This document shows, one piece after another, positions 11,316 to 24,109 of a DNA stretch of 64,000 nt. The notes under the pieces are model-generated. The model was not told where the DNA came from and searched no databases. It worked only from the letters and a program-made list of their open reading frames with translations. The position numbers and the translations under genes are program-made. The DNA is from Peromyscus leucopus (lineage: Eukaryota; Chordata; Mammalia; Rodentia; Cricetidae): contig NC_051072.1 of NCBI RefSeq assembly GCF_004664715.2, positions 32,824,642-32,888,641 on the forward strand. Reading direction: 5' to 3'. The first letter of the stretch is position 1; every line of letters begins with the position of its first letter.

Positions 11316-11586
11316 AAGGACGATTTCTTGTAGGGAGGTAATATTCTAAGGAAAGGGAGATGTAGGAAGAATGATTGTAAAATATAGTCAAGGAATACAT
11401 TGTTCGGAGTTCTAACAAGTGAACTTGAAAATAAAGGATGATTTTATAAGCTGGAAAAAAACAGCAAGGAAGTATGAAAAAATCTCTTTTAAGCAGCTAA
11501 AGGAGAAATGTGGTTATGAAAGATGAAAACAGAACTACTACTATTGATGACAGTCTGTGAACTACCTGACCCTTTAGCTAACATCA

Positions 11587-11605
11587 TTTATTTATTTACT
11601 TATTC

Positions 11606-11650
<45 letters not shown>

Positions 11651-11658
11651 CATTATTG
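11587..11658. repeat. (TTTA)n-(TTA)n microsatellite
   Basis: A few ttta units, then about 17 tat/att trinucleotide units. Confidence 0.95.
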
Positions 11659-12119
11659 GATGTGGAACATTTTGGTGATTGATGATTCTTACTCAGTCCT
11701 CCAAGAATTAGACTTTGCTGAAGAAATATTTATTCACATTCATTCCTCATTTGCAGGAAGCAGACTATATCTAGGACTATTCCATGATGAAGAAGAAAAG
11801 CTGACTTCCTTAAGTGAGGACAGCCCTGGAGTACCATCTTAGCTATCAGCGCTAATATGTATACTGAGGTCTTTGTATATTCAACTACTTCTCATTGTAT
11901 CCAATCTATCCAATCTGATATTCCTTCTGAGAATACTTCACCCAATCTTCCTGTACTTGTGTCTCCCTTTTAGAGAAAAATGGAAGTTGTCATTGAATTA
12001 TAATGACTGTAGATGAAATACAATTTAATTATGGATTTCTAAGACATTTATTGTTTATAGACTACCATCTCACTTCTATAAGAAGCATAAACATAGCAAG
12101 ATGAACCTTGTTCCTAAAT
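11659..12119. other. No recognisable feature
   Basis: Anonymous. A 60-codon frame at 11660-11842 starts at the end of the TTA tract and shows no homology I recognise. Confidence 0.45.
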
Positions 12120-12870
12120 TCACAACAACTATGTTAACCTTACAAAGGAGCATTGATCCAGACTGAGACTGAAATCCTCCCACATTCCAACTATACTCAT
12201 GATTAACAGCCTGCAGATGTGCATTAACATGTGAGCAGCCACTGGACGACGCTGAAGGATGTGTGAGATGATACTGGCCTGGGTTTTCCTAGCCGGTCTT
12301 CTAAAGATACTCTCCGCGTCTTAGACTATTTAGTATTTTTAACTCCTTCCTGAGTTCCTTACACAAGCATGTATGTGCCGTTTCAAGAACATGGGAAGAA
12401 GAATGTCAGAGCCAGGAGCACTAGATGACAACCAGGGATAAGTATTTTCTGGACATAATAGGGCAATTGCATCTATGAACTCACAGTAGTCGTGACAGCA
12501 CTCATGAGACTTGTGCAAACTCAAACCAGACACTGTGCCAGCGTGAAGAAGAGAAGCAGACATAAAAATCTTACCCCAACCTGAATAAGTGTTGATAACT
12601 AGTAGCAGCCAGGACAGGAAGAGGTAGCTTTCTCTAAAGTGCTGGCCTCGAGTAGGACTAACATGTTCTAGTGGATGGTCACATACCCAACAATGTACTG
12701 GCAGTACTAATAGGACTCGATGGGCTTAAAAAATGAAGACATAAGGTTTAGTGGGTACAGAATGGAAGATCTGGGAGGATTTGGAGGGATCGGGGATGTG
12801 TGTGTGTGAATAAGATCAAAGTACAATACCTAAAATTCTCAAAAACCTGACAAAAATATTTTAAACAGAT
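12120..12870 (+). mobile_element. Lx-type L1 3' UTR
   Basis: Follows a rodent Lx 3' UTR: 'agccaggagcactagatgac', 'gaactcacagtagtcgtgac', 'gcaaactcaaaccagacact', then 'ctaataggactcgatgggct' and 'ggatttggagggatcgggga'. Ends near 12870 without a clear poly(A). The 5' limit is approximate. Confidence 0.7.
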
Positions 12871-13029
12871 ATGAAAAAGAAAACAAAACATAAATTGATT
12901 TCCAGATTTACCATCAAATATAGTCCTTTTGGCCTTGGATTAAAACAATATATAAATTGATATTTCTTAAAGAAACTAAGAATAATACTTAGTATTTCAA
13001 AGATAAGTAACTGCTATAATTTTAGGAAG

Positions 13030-13475
13030 CTTTGATTGTGGATGATATTATTAAGGATGGTGATAATGAATGGACATATTAGTGTGGAAGGGGGAAATTT
13101 TTGTGGAATCCCACCTCATGAAAAAGAACCACAACAATTAATGACTGATGGAAGAAGAAGAATTAGCCTTTTCCCGAGGATGAGTCCCCTTATTGCTTGT
13201 TCAATACATAGTGATCAGCCCCCAAAACATATACACACAAAACAATAATAGATTCAGCATAGAGTGTTTATATATTTGTGCGCACACACACATACATAAC
13301 ACACACATGCATGCACATATGTATGTAGCTATAGTAAAAGGAAAAGAGGCTATCAACTTGAGAATGGAGAACATAAGAGGGGTTTGGAGGAAGGGAGCAG
13401 GAAGGGGCTGGAGGAAGGAAAGGGAGGAAGGAAACTGATAAAATTCTATTTTAATTAAAACCATATTTTAAGATG
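13030..13475 (+). mobile_element. Rodent L1 3' UTR, second type
   Basis: 'gatgagtccccttattgctt', 'catagtgatcagcccccaaa', a short CA-rich patch, then 'ggctatcaacttgagaatgg' and 'ggaaactgataaaattctat' are hallmarks of a common rodent L1 terminal block. It ends at 'accatattttaag'. The purine-rich run at 13370-13435 is part of it. Confidence 0.75.
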
Positions 13476-15530
13476 AATGATGATATTGACTCATTTTAAG
13501 CCTTTAAAATTATCTAAAAACATCCATTCCATTTTTCCCTTCCCCACATTTTGATCCAGAAAGAATTCAGGGTCTGCTGTTGACCTTTCAACTCACACAT
13601 GGTGGTGGAGTTGTGTGGGCATTACTATTAACCAATGTCATTTGGATAGCTAAAGATTCTGCAGAGTTCAGTTTTAAGAATTACTAGCAAGGTTATGAAA
13701 ACCTATAGCAAGGAGAGAAACCATAACATTATATATTGCAAAAATGGGAAGTGGAATTAGCCAGTAAAGATGTTATAAAAATACTACTACACTGTTCACT
13801 AAGTTCTTATGCACTTCCCAGGAAGGAAACCCAGACTTTAATGGTCTCTGCCATCCATCTTAAATATATCCTTCCATGACAACTGAGTTCCATTTCCTGT
13901 TTTTATATCTTTAAAGCTCCCAGGAATCCATAAAGCAGCCTATAATAAATTGTCGTCACCCTAGCTGAGTAATCATTGGATCTGTGGCTTCTGTCTTCTT
14001 TTCAAATCATCACATATTCAATGTGAATGATCTAATTCCATTTTACCACTCCAAGTATGGATAAACCATTCTTATCTACATTGTTTTTATGATTCTTGTC
14101 CTGAAAATGTCTTCCAAGTGTGTTGCTCCCGTGATGAGGACAGCTGAATTATTGTCAAGCTAAGAACACCCATTCTTACAATGGTGCTGTATCATTTTAG
14201 TGTATTCTCTACCATCTTCCTACAAACCTTTAAATAAGAAATAGAGGATGTGAAGTAGATTTGGTAAATCAAGAATTACATACTTTTATTTTAACATTGA
14301 TTTATGCACCATCAAGAGATGGAATATTTATCATATTTTATGCTTGGTCTTCTCATATTGGCAATGCAGACACAGTGTTTAGGGAACAATAGGTTAGCAA
14401 TTTGTGAATTAAAGTTTTTCTTTTGAAGAGTGATGCACAGGGAGTCAGATTGAATCTGGAAGTTTCCTTGGTGAATAAGCTTGCTTGACTTACTTGCTCA
14501 TGTTTTGTTTTTCAGCTCACACAGGATCTTAATCAGCACATACTGTGTGCTTGTGCTTGTTTTTGTCTCTGTAGAGTGACAGAAGTTCAGTTCTTGTTTG
14601 TAGACATTTGTTGAACATGACGTTAAAGCAAAGGCAGATGCCTTCTCTATTAGGAGGGTTAAAAAAAAAATCAGGCTTATCTGGATAAGTGTAAATGTTT
14701 AGCATAAGTGTTAATTAATAAGTTTTTATCATATGCATATAGAAGACAACATGAATAGTTTGGCAAACATCTTATGAGATATCCAGAAGAATGATTAATC
14801 CAATTCCATTGGAGGATCTTTGTATAAAATTAACTTTTTCCAGAAATAGTTTAAAACAAAGTTGCCAAATGTATCACATTGATATTTTTGATACAGACTA
14901 ACAAATAACTATGATTTGAATGGTAGCAGCATTGTCACTATTTATCATTAAAATTCGGAATAAAAAATGTTTGTAAAACTGTTGCTTCTTTCAAAATCAT
15001 TTATTTAAACTATGCAATAAACAGAAGATGTAAATTATTATATGCAAAGATAGTAGAATGTATTGTTAAGTGGTAACATTCAGTAGAGATGCTAATATGT
15101 GTGATGTGACCCCATAATAATATACAGTAGTCATACTCTCTTGCATATGTCATTGTACTGCATATAAAATATTCAAACACTTGAAAATAAAATGTCAGAT
15201 TTATCTCATCTGTATAATCCCTAGTGTTTGAATTTTCAAAGTTGGTTGTTTGAGTATAGGCTATTTTTCTAACTTAAAACAAGTCTGAGAATGTGATACA
15301 TCATTTTGATGCTCAGGAGTGGAGGAACTTGTAGCATCTTTGTGCTCTTTTACATTTTTAAATGTAGAATTGGGAACTAGTAGTCAGTTTCTATCTTCCT
15401 ATGTATCCCATCATCCTATGATATTCAGTCTAACTTCTTAAACTTTAAATTATGCAGACATGTGAATTGCTTAGTCATATCTAGAAGAATAATGCTGAAG
15501 TCTTGCAGCCCTGGGGATTGTGGAATTCCT
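13476..15530. other. No recognisable feature (2 kb)
   Basis: Anonymous, AT-rich, with no repeat or coding signal I can support. Confidence 0.5.
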
Positions 15531-15532
15531 CT

Positions 15533-15593
15533 TCACCTCCTCCTCTTCCTCCTCCTCCTCCTCCTCCTCCTCCTTCTCCTCCTCCTCCACCTT
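15533..15593. repeat. (CCT)n microsatellite
   Basis: Imperfect CCT/CTT trinucleotides, a 60-base pyrimidine-only strand. Confidence 0.96.
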
Positions 15594-16689
15594 CTTTTTT
15601 CTGGATGAAGATATTTTAGAAATTTTCCAGTGAGGTAATTAAAAAAAAAAAAAAGAGGAGAGCCAAAAAGACAAAGTTCAGTAAAATGAAATTTTATTTA
15701 ATGATATGTAAATTATATTAAAGCAACATTAACAATGGATGAGTGAAAATTAGAGGCCATAGTCCAAGAAATGCTATGGATTTATTACAGCACCAGGTGT
15801 GTACATTATGAGGTAAATAACAGCTTTGATTTGAATTCACAATGTGCTATTATGCATAGCATTTGTTTTTAAATCATGAAACATTTTTCTACATTGCATT
15901 TAATAATGTTTTGAATTTTTTTAACCTTAGTGGTATTATAAGGTTGATACTATCTCAGTAACTTGACCAGTAGCCTTTTCATGCTAAGTTTAATTAATGA
16001 TATGGTTGATCTTGAACCCAAAACTCATGACTTCCCTTTTAGATTATTAAAAATGACACAGTTGTTAAAGTTGTGATCTTTATTGTGTATTTTTTTTTAA
16101 ATCTGCTGATCTTTTGTAGAAACATTTTTACTGCTAACTGACTTCCAACTCTTCAAAGAGGAATACAAAGGTAAAAGTCAGAATTATCTGGATGCGTGGA
16201 AAATCATATAGAATTCCTTGGTTTCAAGTGATCAATCACCTTGAATTCTATCTTATCTTGGTATAAAATCTTAAAGTAGCTAAATTATTTGTACATAATA
16301 TAACAATTAAATGATGTAAATACATGTATATAAAATTATTAATATATAATTTGATACTAATATACAATATGTATTTATTATTTACTGTTAGACTCTAATG
16401 TAGATGAGTTGAGATATAAGCTAAAATTTAGTATGATAAAATTTATGTTTAGGAAAATAATTATATAACTATTCCACATATCAAAAGTTTTTTTTTTTAA
16501 ATAAAGGCAGAAAAAACGGATCAAAACAAAAATACCTCTTGGTTTCAAATATAATTCCAACCCATTGTTATTCTTCTCAATCTGTAAATGATACTGTAAT
16601 ATACTCAAATTACTTTAGCCAAAACCCTGCAGTTACCCCACATTTCTTTCTTCCTCTCAACTAATATGTGTAGGAAATTATTTCTAAAA
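15594..16689. other. No recognisable feature
   Basis: AT-rich; a short A14 run near 15640. Nothing else supported. Confidence 0.45.
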
Positions 16690-17030
16690 CATCTCAGGCA
16701 GCTTCTCTCAATCTTCTCTAAGGACACTTCGGTGTGAATGAATGGACTCCCTCACCTTGACCTCTTCAGCAGGTATCTAACAGGCTACTTACTTTGTGCT
16801 CTCTTAAAACCATCTCTTCACATAGCTGTCAGACGATCTTCAAAAATATATAGTTCAGATCATATCACCTTCTAAAACCTCCAATGCTGTTTAACTCAGT
16901 CAAAGTTATGAAATGATGTTTAATTTCTTATCATTTACTGCAACATCCAACATGCTTGAATCCTAGTCCATCTGATTTCCTACCAACTCTGCTTTGTTCT
17001 CTATTAGGCTGTATTGGTCTTCTGTATATT
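16690..17030 (-). mobile_element. L2 LINE fragment (antisense)
   Basis: 'cagacgatcttcaaaaatat', 'cagatcatatcaccttctaa' and 'aacctccaatgctgtttaac' follow the reversed L2 block usually seen as 'cagatcatgtcactcc...cttcaatggctccc'. 'ctgatttcctaccaactctg' fits the next part. Ancient and diverged. Confidence 0.55.
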
Positions 17031-17547
17031 ACTTCAACATACTTAGTAAATTGGAAACATAGTTCATGATTTCTTGTAGAATTAAGCATATTTTCATTCA
17101 GAAGTTATCATGTTATGGGGTCCAGATACCTACTGGACCAACCAGTAAATAGATGAGAACAATATATATCCTGTGTACAATGAGACAACTCTATAAATGT
17201 ACATTTGGAATAAATAGGTGACAATTTTTACTTAAGAGAAGGTAATTGAAATAGATTTTTTAAGGACAACTTAGTAGATCTTTTCAAGGATTCAGATTAA
17301 CAAATGTCATGGAAGCAGGTGTCATTGTTCCTGAGGTTCAGCTAGGATTTAAATCACACCATGAGTAAAGTGATGCAGAAGTCACTTAGCCAGGTTTGAT
17401 CAAAGAATTCCATATAAATCAAGTCTTTCATCCCATTTTATGATGAGCAATACAGAACTGTAGGTAAAAAGAAACACCCTGAATGTAATTCAATGTCATC
17501 AGTTTATAAATCCATTGCTTAATGACCAGTGTAGTGTTCTTATGTCC

Positions 17548-17645
17548 ATTAAGTGATACCTATTCAGCATCTGTGCTGTGTACCTGACTCTGTTGGAGAA
17601 AGACGTGGACAAAGGTCCCCGCTCTCATACACCCAACAGCACAGT
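17548..17645. mobile_element. Possible ancient mammalian repeat
   Basis: 'tattcagcatctgtgctgtg', 'gagaaagacgtggacaaagg' and 'tccccgctctcat' resemble the widespread 'ggcactgtgct...acaaggtccctgccctca' motif of MIR/L2-era repeats. Short and uncertain. Confidence 0.3.
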
Positions 17646-17667
17646 GATACGTCAGCCGAAAATAAGC

Positions 17668-18010
17668 CAAGAGCTGGAGAAATATCCCAGTCAGTAAGAC
17701 ACTTATAGTGTAAACATGAGGGACCTGTGTTTGTTTTATCTCCAACATTCACAGGCAATCCCAGTGCTATGACACATACCTCTAAACCCAAGACAAGGGA
17801 GGCAGAGATAGGAAGAGCCTTATGTTTTGTTGGTTAGTTATCCTATCTAATTGATAGCTTCAGGCCCAGTGAGAGACCTTTCCTCAGCAACTAAAGTGGA
17901 GAGTGACCGAGGAGGACACTGGAGATCTACCTCAGACCTCCCCATACACATATACCCATACACACACACACACACACACACAAACACATACATACACACA
18001 CACACACTCC
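17668..18010 (+). mobile_element. Composite tRNA-head/B1-like SINE with CA tail
   Basis: The head 'gagctggagaaatatcccag' is B2-like. The middle ('gggaggcagagataggaaga', 'caggcccagtgagagacctt', 'aactaaagtggagagtgacc', 'gaggaggacactggagatct') is B1-like and typical of a rodent composite SINE. A (CA)n tail runs 17944-18008. A reversed relative lies at 46792-47112. Exact family name not certain. Confidence 0.65.
17944..18008. repeat. (CA)n microsatellite
   Basis: CA units interrupted by 'aaacacatacata'; forms the 3' tail of the composite SINE. Confidence 0.94.
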
Positions 18011-19739
18011 AATGAATTAATAGTAATGAGCTATATCAGACAGTAATAAATACTACTGAAAAACAACTTAATAGTAAAGTCTTGTATTATTTTGATACTA
18101 AAGAGATTGAAAACTCTCAGTAATGATAAAAATCCAAAGCATGAAACCTTAAAACATTATCAGAAACAAAATTTGATTTTTTTTAGTGAATGTAAGTAGA
18201 ATCTTAAAATAAAACTAATATTCAAATGCTACAATTTTACTGGTTAAATAACATTATTCTTCCTACATCATTAGTTGGGAAGTTAAAGATGATGTCTAAA
18301 AACAGCGCTATAATAGGTGTGACCTTAATACTTTATCCCTTTCTGTTTAATGAATACAATTAATGTTCTGTAGGGGTAATTTATCTGGAACTACTGTACT
18401 CATTATGTTAAATTGTCTCTAATTATTATTTTCAGGCAATTTGGCACAAATAGACCAAGTTCAAAATTACAATCCTCGTGCGATCTCTGGTGTTTGTGAA
18501 ACAGAAAGTTATAACTTCATGTTGGTAAGCATGATGCCAAGTCAGCAGTGGACTGAGTGAAACTTGGTAGAACGCAGACTTTCCCAGAGCTGATACTGAA
18601 AAAGAGGCGGAGGAGATGCGCATTTTCCTTCCACCTGGCCTTCTTTTGTGACACAGAGAACCCCTCTCCCCCAGTGGGAATGAGTTGCTCTGTTTACTCA
18701 TATAACTACTAAGATTAGATTCAGTTTTGAACTCATTAGCTGAAAGGAAGCACTTTATTGTGGTACTACAATAGACTCGTGTTCAGAACTGGGCAAAAAT
18801 ATACAGCCAATGATACAGATACGTTTTGGTAACAATCAGCCTCATTAGTAATTCTAGCCACCACTGACTAGAACTTCCAGAGAGAGAAAAACAAATACTT
18901 CCATTGACTAGGAAAGCTCCGGGCTGTATACTGTATTCACACTTCATTCCTTTCTCTTTGGGAGGAGTTGGGAGATGCTTATATTGAAGGAGGGAACAAG
19001 GGGTCTCATAAACACACCTAGCAGAGGCCTTGTCTTCTTCCTGCTGAATACCATCATAGCTCACATTATAAAGGTTCCCTTATAATGGCGGCTGGCCCAA
19101 CAAATGCCTTCTGCCCAGGGTCCTGTCTTACAAATAGTATTTCAAAAGAAGTACAAGGAACTGACTGACAAGAAGAGAAAAGAAATGTGGTTAGGTTCAA
19201 AGCAGGTTATGTATAGTTAAAAAAAAATGCTGGTTTAAGAATTTCCTAAAATGCTGTTGAAACACAAAATGCTGTAATCAAAAGCAATTGCAAAAATTTC
19301 CTTTGACATTTGTTTTACATTTTTGTAATCTTGTGGAAATCACATTTCAACCTTCATGATTTTTCTATTTGAATACACTTTGCAAAAGTCTTTGGGGGAA
19401 GGAATGCATTGACAATATTGCAATAAAGTTGGAAAGTCACTGGGAAAGTCAGTAGGGAAATTTATAGTTCAAAATTACTCTGAAAATGGAAACAAGCACT
19501 GTTTATAATTTCATCCAAATAATACAAATAGCTGGTGCATGGCCATAGCCAAAGCCTAGCCATGATGTAGATATGAGACTAAATAGAATTTTATTTAAAA
19601 AATACCTCTTCTTTTCTAGTACAGCTGGAAATGGCATTTCACACACAAACCCCTATGTCTGCAGTTATTTTAAAGCCAGCACTGATCAACTAATACATTT
19701 AAATTATGCTAGTCTCTGCTCAGATCTTGGTTAAAGACT
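18011..19739. other. No recognisable feature (1.7 kb)
   Basis: Anonymous. Reverse-strand frames of 89 and 93 codons at 18432-18701 and 18783-19064 have no recognisable domain, and I do not call them genes. Confidence 0.45.
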
Positions 19740-20180
19740 GAAGATTTCACTCCTTCTTTTGGAAAGTCCCGTTTTACGGCTGCGGGGTTGGAGAAGCCGA
19801 AGGAGGTTTGTAACTGAACACTGCTTACGAAATCATTTCCCTGGAGCAATGGCTTTCCCTCCCCAGTGATCCTAAGCTTGTCCCCGATCTTCAGAATGCT
19901 TCAGAATGCGTCCTTGCTCTTACCCACCTGTTTCAGGTTTCTCCTCCTCCCTTTATCTCCCTTTTCCACACAACAAGACAATCCAAAGTGTGTGTCACTG
20001 AGGTGTCACCAAGTCTGTGAGACGTGAAAAAGCTCTGCCAGTTAGCATAACACAAAATCCAGGAGGTTTCGGGGAATCACATTTCCCTACAGCAAAGAAA
20101 GTTGAGAAGAGTTCCACAGAAGCTTCGGAGTGCGGGTTTGAATGAGGACACTTTGTCCAGGAATGGAAACTCTGCATTCT
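19740..20180. other. Repeat-free, higher-GC island
   Basis: Relative to its AT-rich surroundings this stretch is richer in G+C and carries CpGs ('cccgttttacggctgcgggg', 'gccgaaggagg', 'gtttcgggg', 'cttcggagtgcggg'). It contains a local 10-base tandem duplication, cttcagaatg, near 19892-19911. No repeat or exon recognised; a regulatory role is only a guess. Confidence 0.35.
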
Positions 20181-20476
20181 TTGTTATTTTAACAGGCTGT
20201 GTCTGTTCTCCTTGAGAGAAATTGTATGAGAGAAGATTGGATTAAGTAGTTTTTATTTGATTTCAAAGCACTTGTACACTTTTCCAAAGATCAACTTACT
20301 GAGCCAAGTAATGAGCTCTTGTTTTACAATAATACTAGTGTGTATTATACCACCCCAGCTTACTACAAAATACAGAATTAGAGTTGGGAAACAAGACATT
20401 TGTTTCTTTGGTGAATGAGGCATATATCATTACCTATTCACTTTGCCAGATATAACTTGAACCTTCTAAGCTAGTT

Positions 20477-20568
<92 letters not shown>

Positions 20569-20571
20569 AAA
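20477..20571. repeat. (AAAG)n microsatellite
   Basis: About 23 nearly perfect aaag units, purine-only on this strand for roughly 95 bases. Confidence 0.98.
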
Positions 20572-22539
20572 GCAGTTAATCTGCTTTAGGAAGAAAAGAA
20601 AAATAGCATAAACCTACTCAAAAACTTCTTAAAATATCTTAGCCTTTTGCAGTCTAAAGGAAGTCTACATTTATATTTTCCAGGTATTTGTATCTTTTAA
20701 AGGTTAAAACATGTTCACATACTTTCCAACCCTATTTTTCACACTTATTAAAGGTTATAGTCTCATGTAAATGAACTATTCCTTTGGAGCAAGTACTTAT
20801 TTGCCTTTTTAAATCTGGTCACATAGACCAAACTGTGCAGATTTGGGTTAATAACTTCCAAGTAAAATATATCTTCTTTTTATACTACTGTGTAGAAGAT
20901 TATTATTACTTGAAAAAATTATTATTTTCACTAATTCTAATTCCTCTCTCTTTCAATATAAACATATATACATATATAAAACACACATATGTTTAGGAAT
21001 GTCTCTGTCATTAATTTAATGTTTGTTTAGATATTACCATGTACTAACAAATTTGTTCATAATTTCTGTTTAACTATTATTTTAATTTTTTAATGTTTAC
21101 AGATTGGAAAATTATTTGATCATTTGATTTCTTTTTAATCTCTATGTAGTAATAAAATTAAGAACTAGTTAATCATCACACACTTTTGTGGACTATTGCT
21201 TTTATCCAGAGATTTATGTTTTTCATTAATATTGTGTTTTTAATTATATTAATTTTCTTGCTACCCTACTTTTTGGTAGATTTATCTTCCTCTAAGTTTG
21301 GTACTGCTTAGCCTACAAAATAACCAAAGAAAATGTACTGAATGTCTTAGGACGCAGACAACTTTATAAAATAACCACTTGATTTTGATTCACAATAAAG
21401 ACTCTATGTTAAGAACTTCGCTCACACTGATATTCAATTTCCTATAGCCGAATGGGCCAGATGAGCATCTTACTCTCATTTGCATGTTGCTTGTTGCATG
21501 AACAGGAAATGCAATACTGGGTGACTCAAAATGATAATAACCTGTTACTTTTTCTATCAATGAAGCTCGGTACCTGCCCTAAAATGTCACATCATCCCAA
21601 AGTGTGTCTTGCCGAAGCCTTCAGAAGATTTGAGGCATGACTGGGTGCAAATGACTTGATCTGATTCCTAGATGATTACATTTCCTTGGTTGGTTTCATA
21701 ATAAAATACAATTCTTTCCTTCCTAGCATGAAATGACCTTCCATATTTTTTTCCTTTATTTTCACTTGCGGAATTAATAAAAAAAAATACAAAGAAATGA
21801 CATAATCTAAGCATTGACAGTTCTCTACTGGATCATAGATGTTACACACAGCTTTGTGGTTGTGAGGTAAGGGTGGACATTCAGGGCGCACATAACGTAA
21901 CGGACAGCGTTTCCTCAGGGCCTTCATCTCTGGAACTGGTCCCATTGGTGTTACTGGATTTGTTGTCTACAATTCTGCTTAAATCTTTTGGATCTAACAT
22001 TTAGATATTGTTGAAGAACTTGTAGGAAAAAGAAAGCAATATCTGTCACCAAAACCCAACCGAACACAACCCCAAAAGCAAAAGAAACAGACAAACAAAC
22101 AAGAAAAGCACCACCTCCCTTGGCCCTTTTCCTACTAGTAAGTGGTTTGTGAACTGAAGACAAACAGAAAACATATAGACAGGATGCTGGCAGTTAGTGG
22201 ACAATTGACCAGGATTCTCAGCAACTCGTGCAGTTCCTGGCGCACTGTGGAAGCCTCAGACCTGTTGACAGAATTAAGAAGGAGACCATTAAGAGAGATT
22301 TGACACTGCTCTGAGATGGTGAAATGAAAGATGGAAGACATTCCTCTAATGAAAATGTCCAAAGATATGCTATTCCTAATATCAAAGGAGAAATGATCTC
22401 AGTGAAAGATTACAACTCTTCATTTTGACCATTTGTGGATTTCTGTAATAGTTTCTGTCTGTTTTCAAAAATAAGTTTTTTCATTTTCTTTTGCTGTGAA
22501 CTATACTTTCCTGTGGATACAAGAATTCATGTTTAGAAT
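20572..22539. other. No recognisable feature (2 kb)
   Basis: Mostly AT-rich. Around 21830-22330 base composition is more balanced, with overlapping minus-strand frames of 70-89 codons that show no domain I recognise. Confidence 0.45.
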
Positions 22540-23050
22540 GGAGTTGGGAGTTGTTGCTAGTTTAGTAAACTGGTGGTTGTAGGAAAATCCGTGATGTCAG
22601 TAGCCCTGGATAGTTGGCTAGGTTTCCAGTAACAGGAGTTATTTCCCTGTTGTTAAGGAGGCATAAGTCCGATTAGAGAGCTGTTGGCTACCACCATGAC
22701 ATGCATACCTGCACACCGTATTGCATCCTTAAGGTTGTTTTGCCATGCTGGTCACTGCAGCACAGGCACTGCCTATAGGTAAGACTGTTATTTGCTTCTC
22801 TTCTTTGGAAGCTCGCATGGTTCCCTCCAAGTCCGCTGGGAAGAGACTTTTAGGTCAGAACCAGCCTATGTCTCTGGGCCCTGTCAAGAGTTGATGATGC
22901 TTTCAGCAATAGGGACTTAAGCTTTCACCATTAAAGGGCCAATCAAGGGAAAGAGCAATAACATGTATTGTTTTGGGAGTGTCTTGGACAACTCTGAGCA
23001 ATAAGTCAAATGAAGGTTTTTCATTCATGGTGAAACATAGTCTATATCTC
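22540..23050. mobile_element. Rodent interspersed repeat, family uncertain
   Basis: 'aacaggagttatttccctgt', 'gattagagagctgttggcta', 'cttttaggtcagaaccagcc', 'tttcagcaatagggacttaa' and 'ttgttttgggagtgtcttgg' are blocks I recognise, in this order, from a repeat common in mouse, rat and hamster. I cannot place it reliably as L1-associated or LTR-related. Confidence 0.5.
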
Positions 23051-23093
23051 CTGCAGGGAGCCTTGTCAGCACAGATGGGAAAATTTTATTAAA

Positions 23094-23095
23094 AT

Positions 23096-23129
<34 letters not shown>

Positions 23130-23208
23130 ATTTAATAAAATTTATATAAATTTAATAATATATATATGCACACACTCACCATAACACACACACACACACA
23201 TATACACA

Positions 23209-23246
<38 letters not shown>
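23094..23246. repeat. (TA)n and (CA)n microsatellites
   Basis: TA-rich block at 23094-23167, then several CA blocks to 23246 broken by 'tcaccataa' and 'tatacacactc'. The TA block is flanked by inverted 'aaattttattaaaatta'-type arms (see findings). Confidence 0.95.
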
Positions 23247-23250
<4 letters not shown>

Positions 23251-23329
23251 TACATACATTATAGATTTTATTCTTTGCCAGATATTTAACAGCATGATTT
23301 ATTATGAGTTTTTCAGGTATTTTATGGTC

Positions 23330-23600
23330 TCCATCCTCCCCTGTATTTTTTCTTCCCACTGGTTACCCCACCAGGCTCAAATGGATGTTCTAATCTCATG
23401 GATATACAGAGGACCCTGATTAAACCACTGGGTCCCATAACAAGGCAAAAGCCATGAATCTGGGAAAAGGACAGGTAGAAAGGAGGGGCAGCAGTAGATA
23501 GGGAAGGGAGTGAGAGAAGAGCTGGGAGGACAGTAACCAAAATATACAACACACACATATATGAATTTTTCTAAGAACTAATTTAATAAAAAATAGTAAC
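23330..23600 (+). mobile_element. Rodent L1 3' UTR, third type
   Basis: 'caaatggatgttctaatctc', 'ccctgattaaaccactgggt', 'cccataacaaggcaaaagcc', 'tgggaaaaggacaggtagaa' and 'ttaatttaataaaaa'-like end fit a rodent L1 terminal block. The CA/TA repeats just upstream are probably part of the same UTR. Confidence 0.65.
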
Positions 23601-23809
23601 AAATTTTTATTTTAGTGATTAAAAATTCTGAAAACGAGAAAGCTAAAACTACTGCATTTGACCTGCTGTTATTATCAAATATGACACAAAAATCACAATT
23701 TAGGATAATTAAAATTGAAAAGTAATGAAAGTTGTCATACATTGCTTTCCCCTGAGACATAACCTTCCATTGTGGACCAAAACCCATTAAGTTACGGGAT
23801 GCAAAGAAG

Positions 23810-24040
23810 CAGTGGTTCTCCACCAATGGATCTCATCTCCTTAGGGGTAGAACGATTCTTTTACAAGGATCACCTATCAGATATCTTGCATATTGGATAT
23901 TTACATTACGATTCATGAAAGTAACAAAATTACATTTATGAAGTAGCAATTAAATAATTTTATGGTTGGGGGGTGGTCACCACAAAATGAGGAACTGTAC
24001 TAAAGGGCCATAAGCAATAGAAAGATTAGAACCACTTTAC
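23810..24040. mobile_element. URR1-type hAT-Charlie DNA transposon
   Basis: Starts with the hAT-Charlie terminal motif cagtggttctccacc and ends with its complement, 'ttagaaccact'. The interior has 'gattcttttacaaggatcac', 'tattggatatttacattacg', 'aattttatggttggggggtg' and 'acaaaatgaggaactgta'. About 230 bp, the normal length for this non-autonomous element. It encodes nothing. The 8-bp target duplication is not recognisable. Confidence 0.88.
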
Positions 24041-24109
24041 TAAAGGAAGGTGGAACATTTTATTCAACAGGGAAGTCCATTAAGCCCAGGAAGACAGCAA
24101 CTCAAAGGT

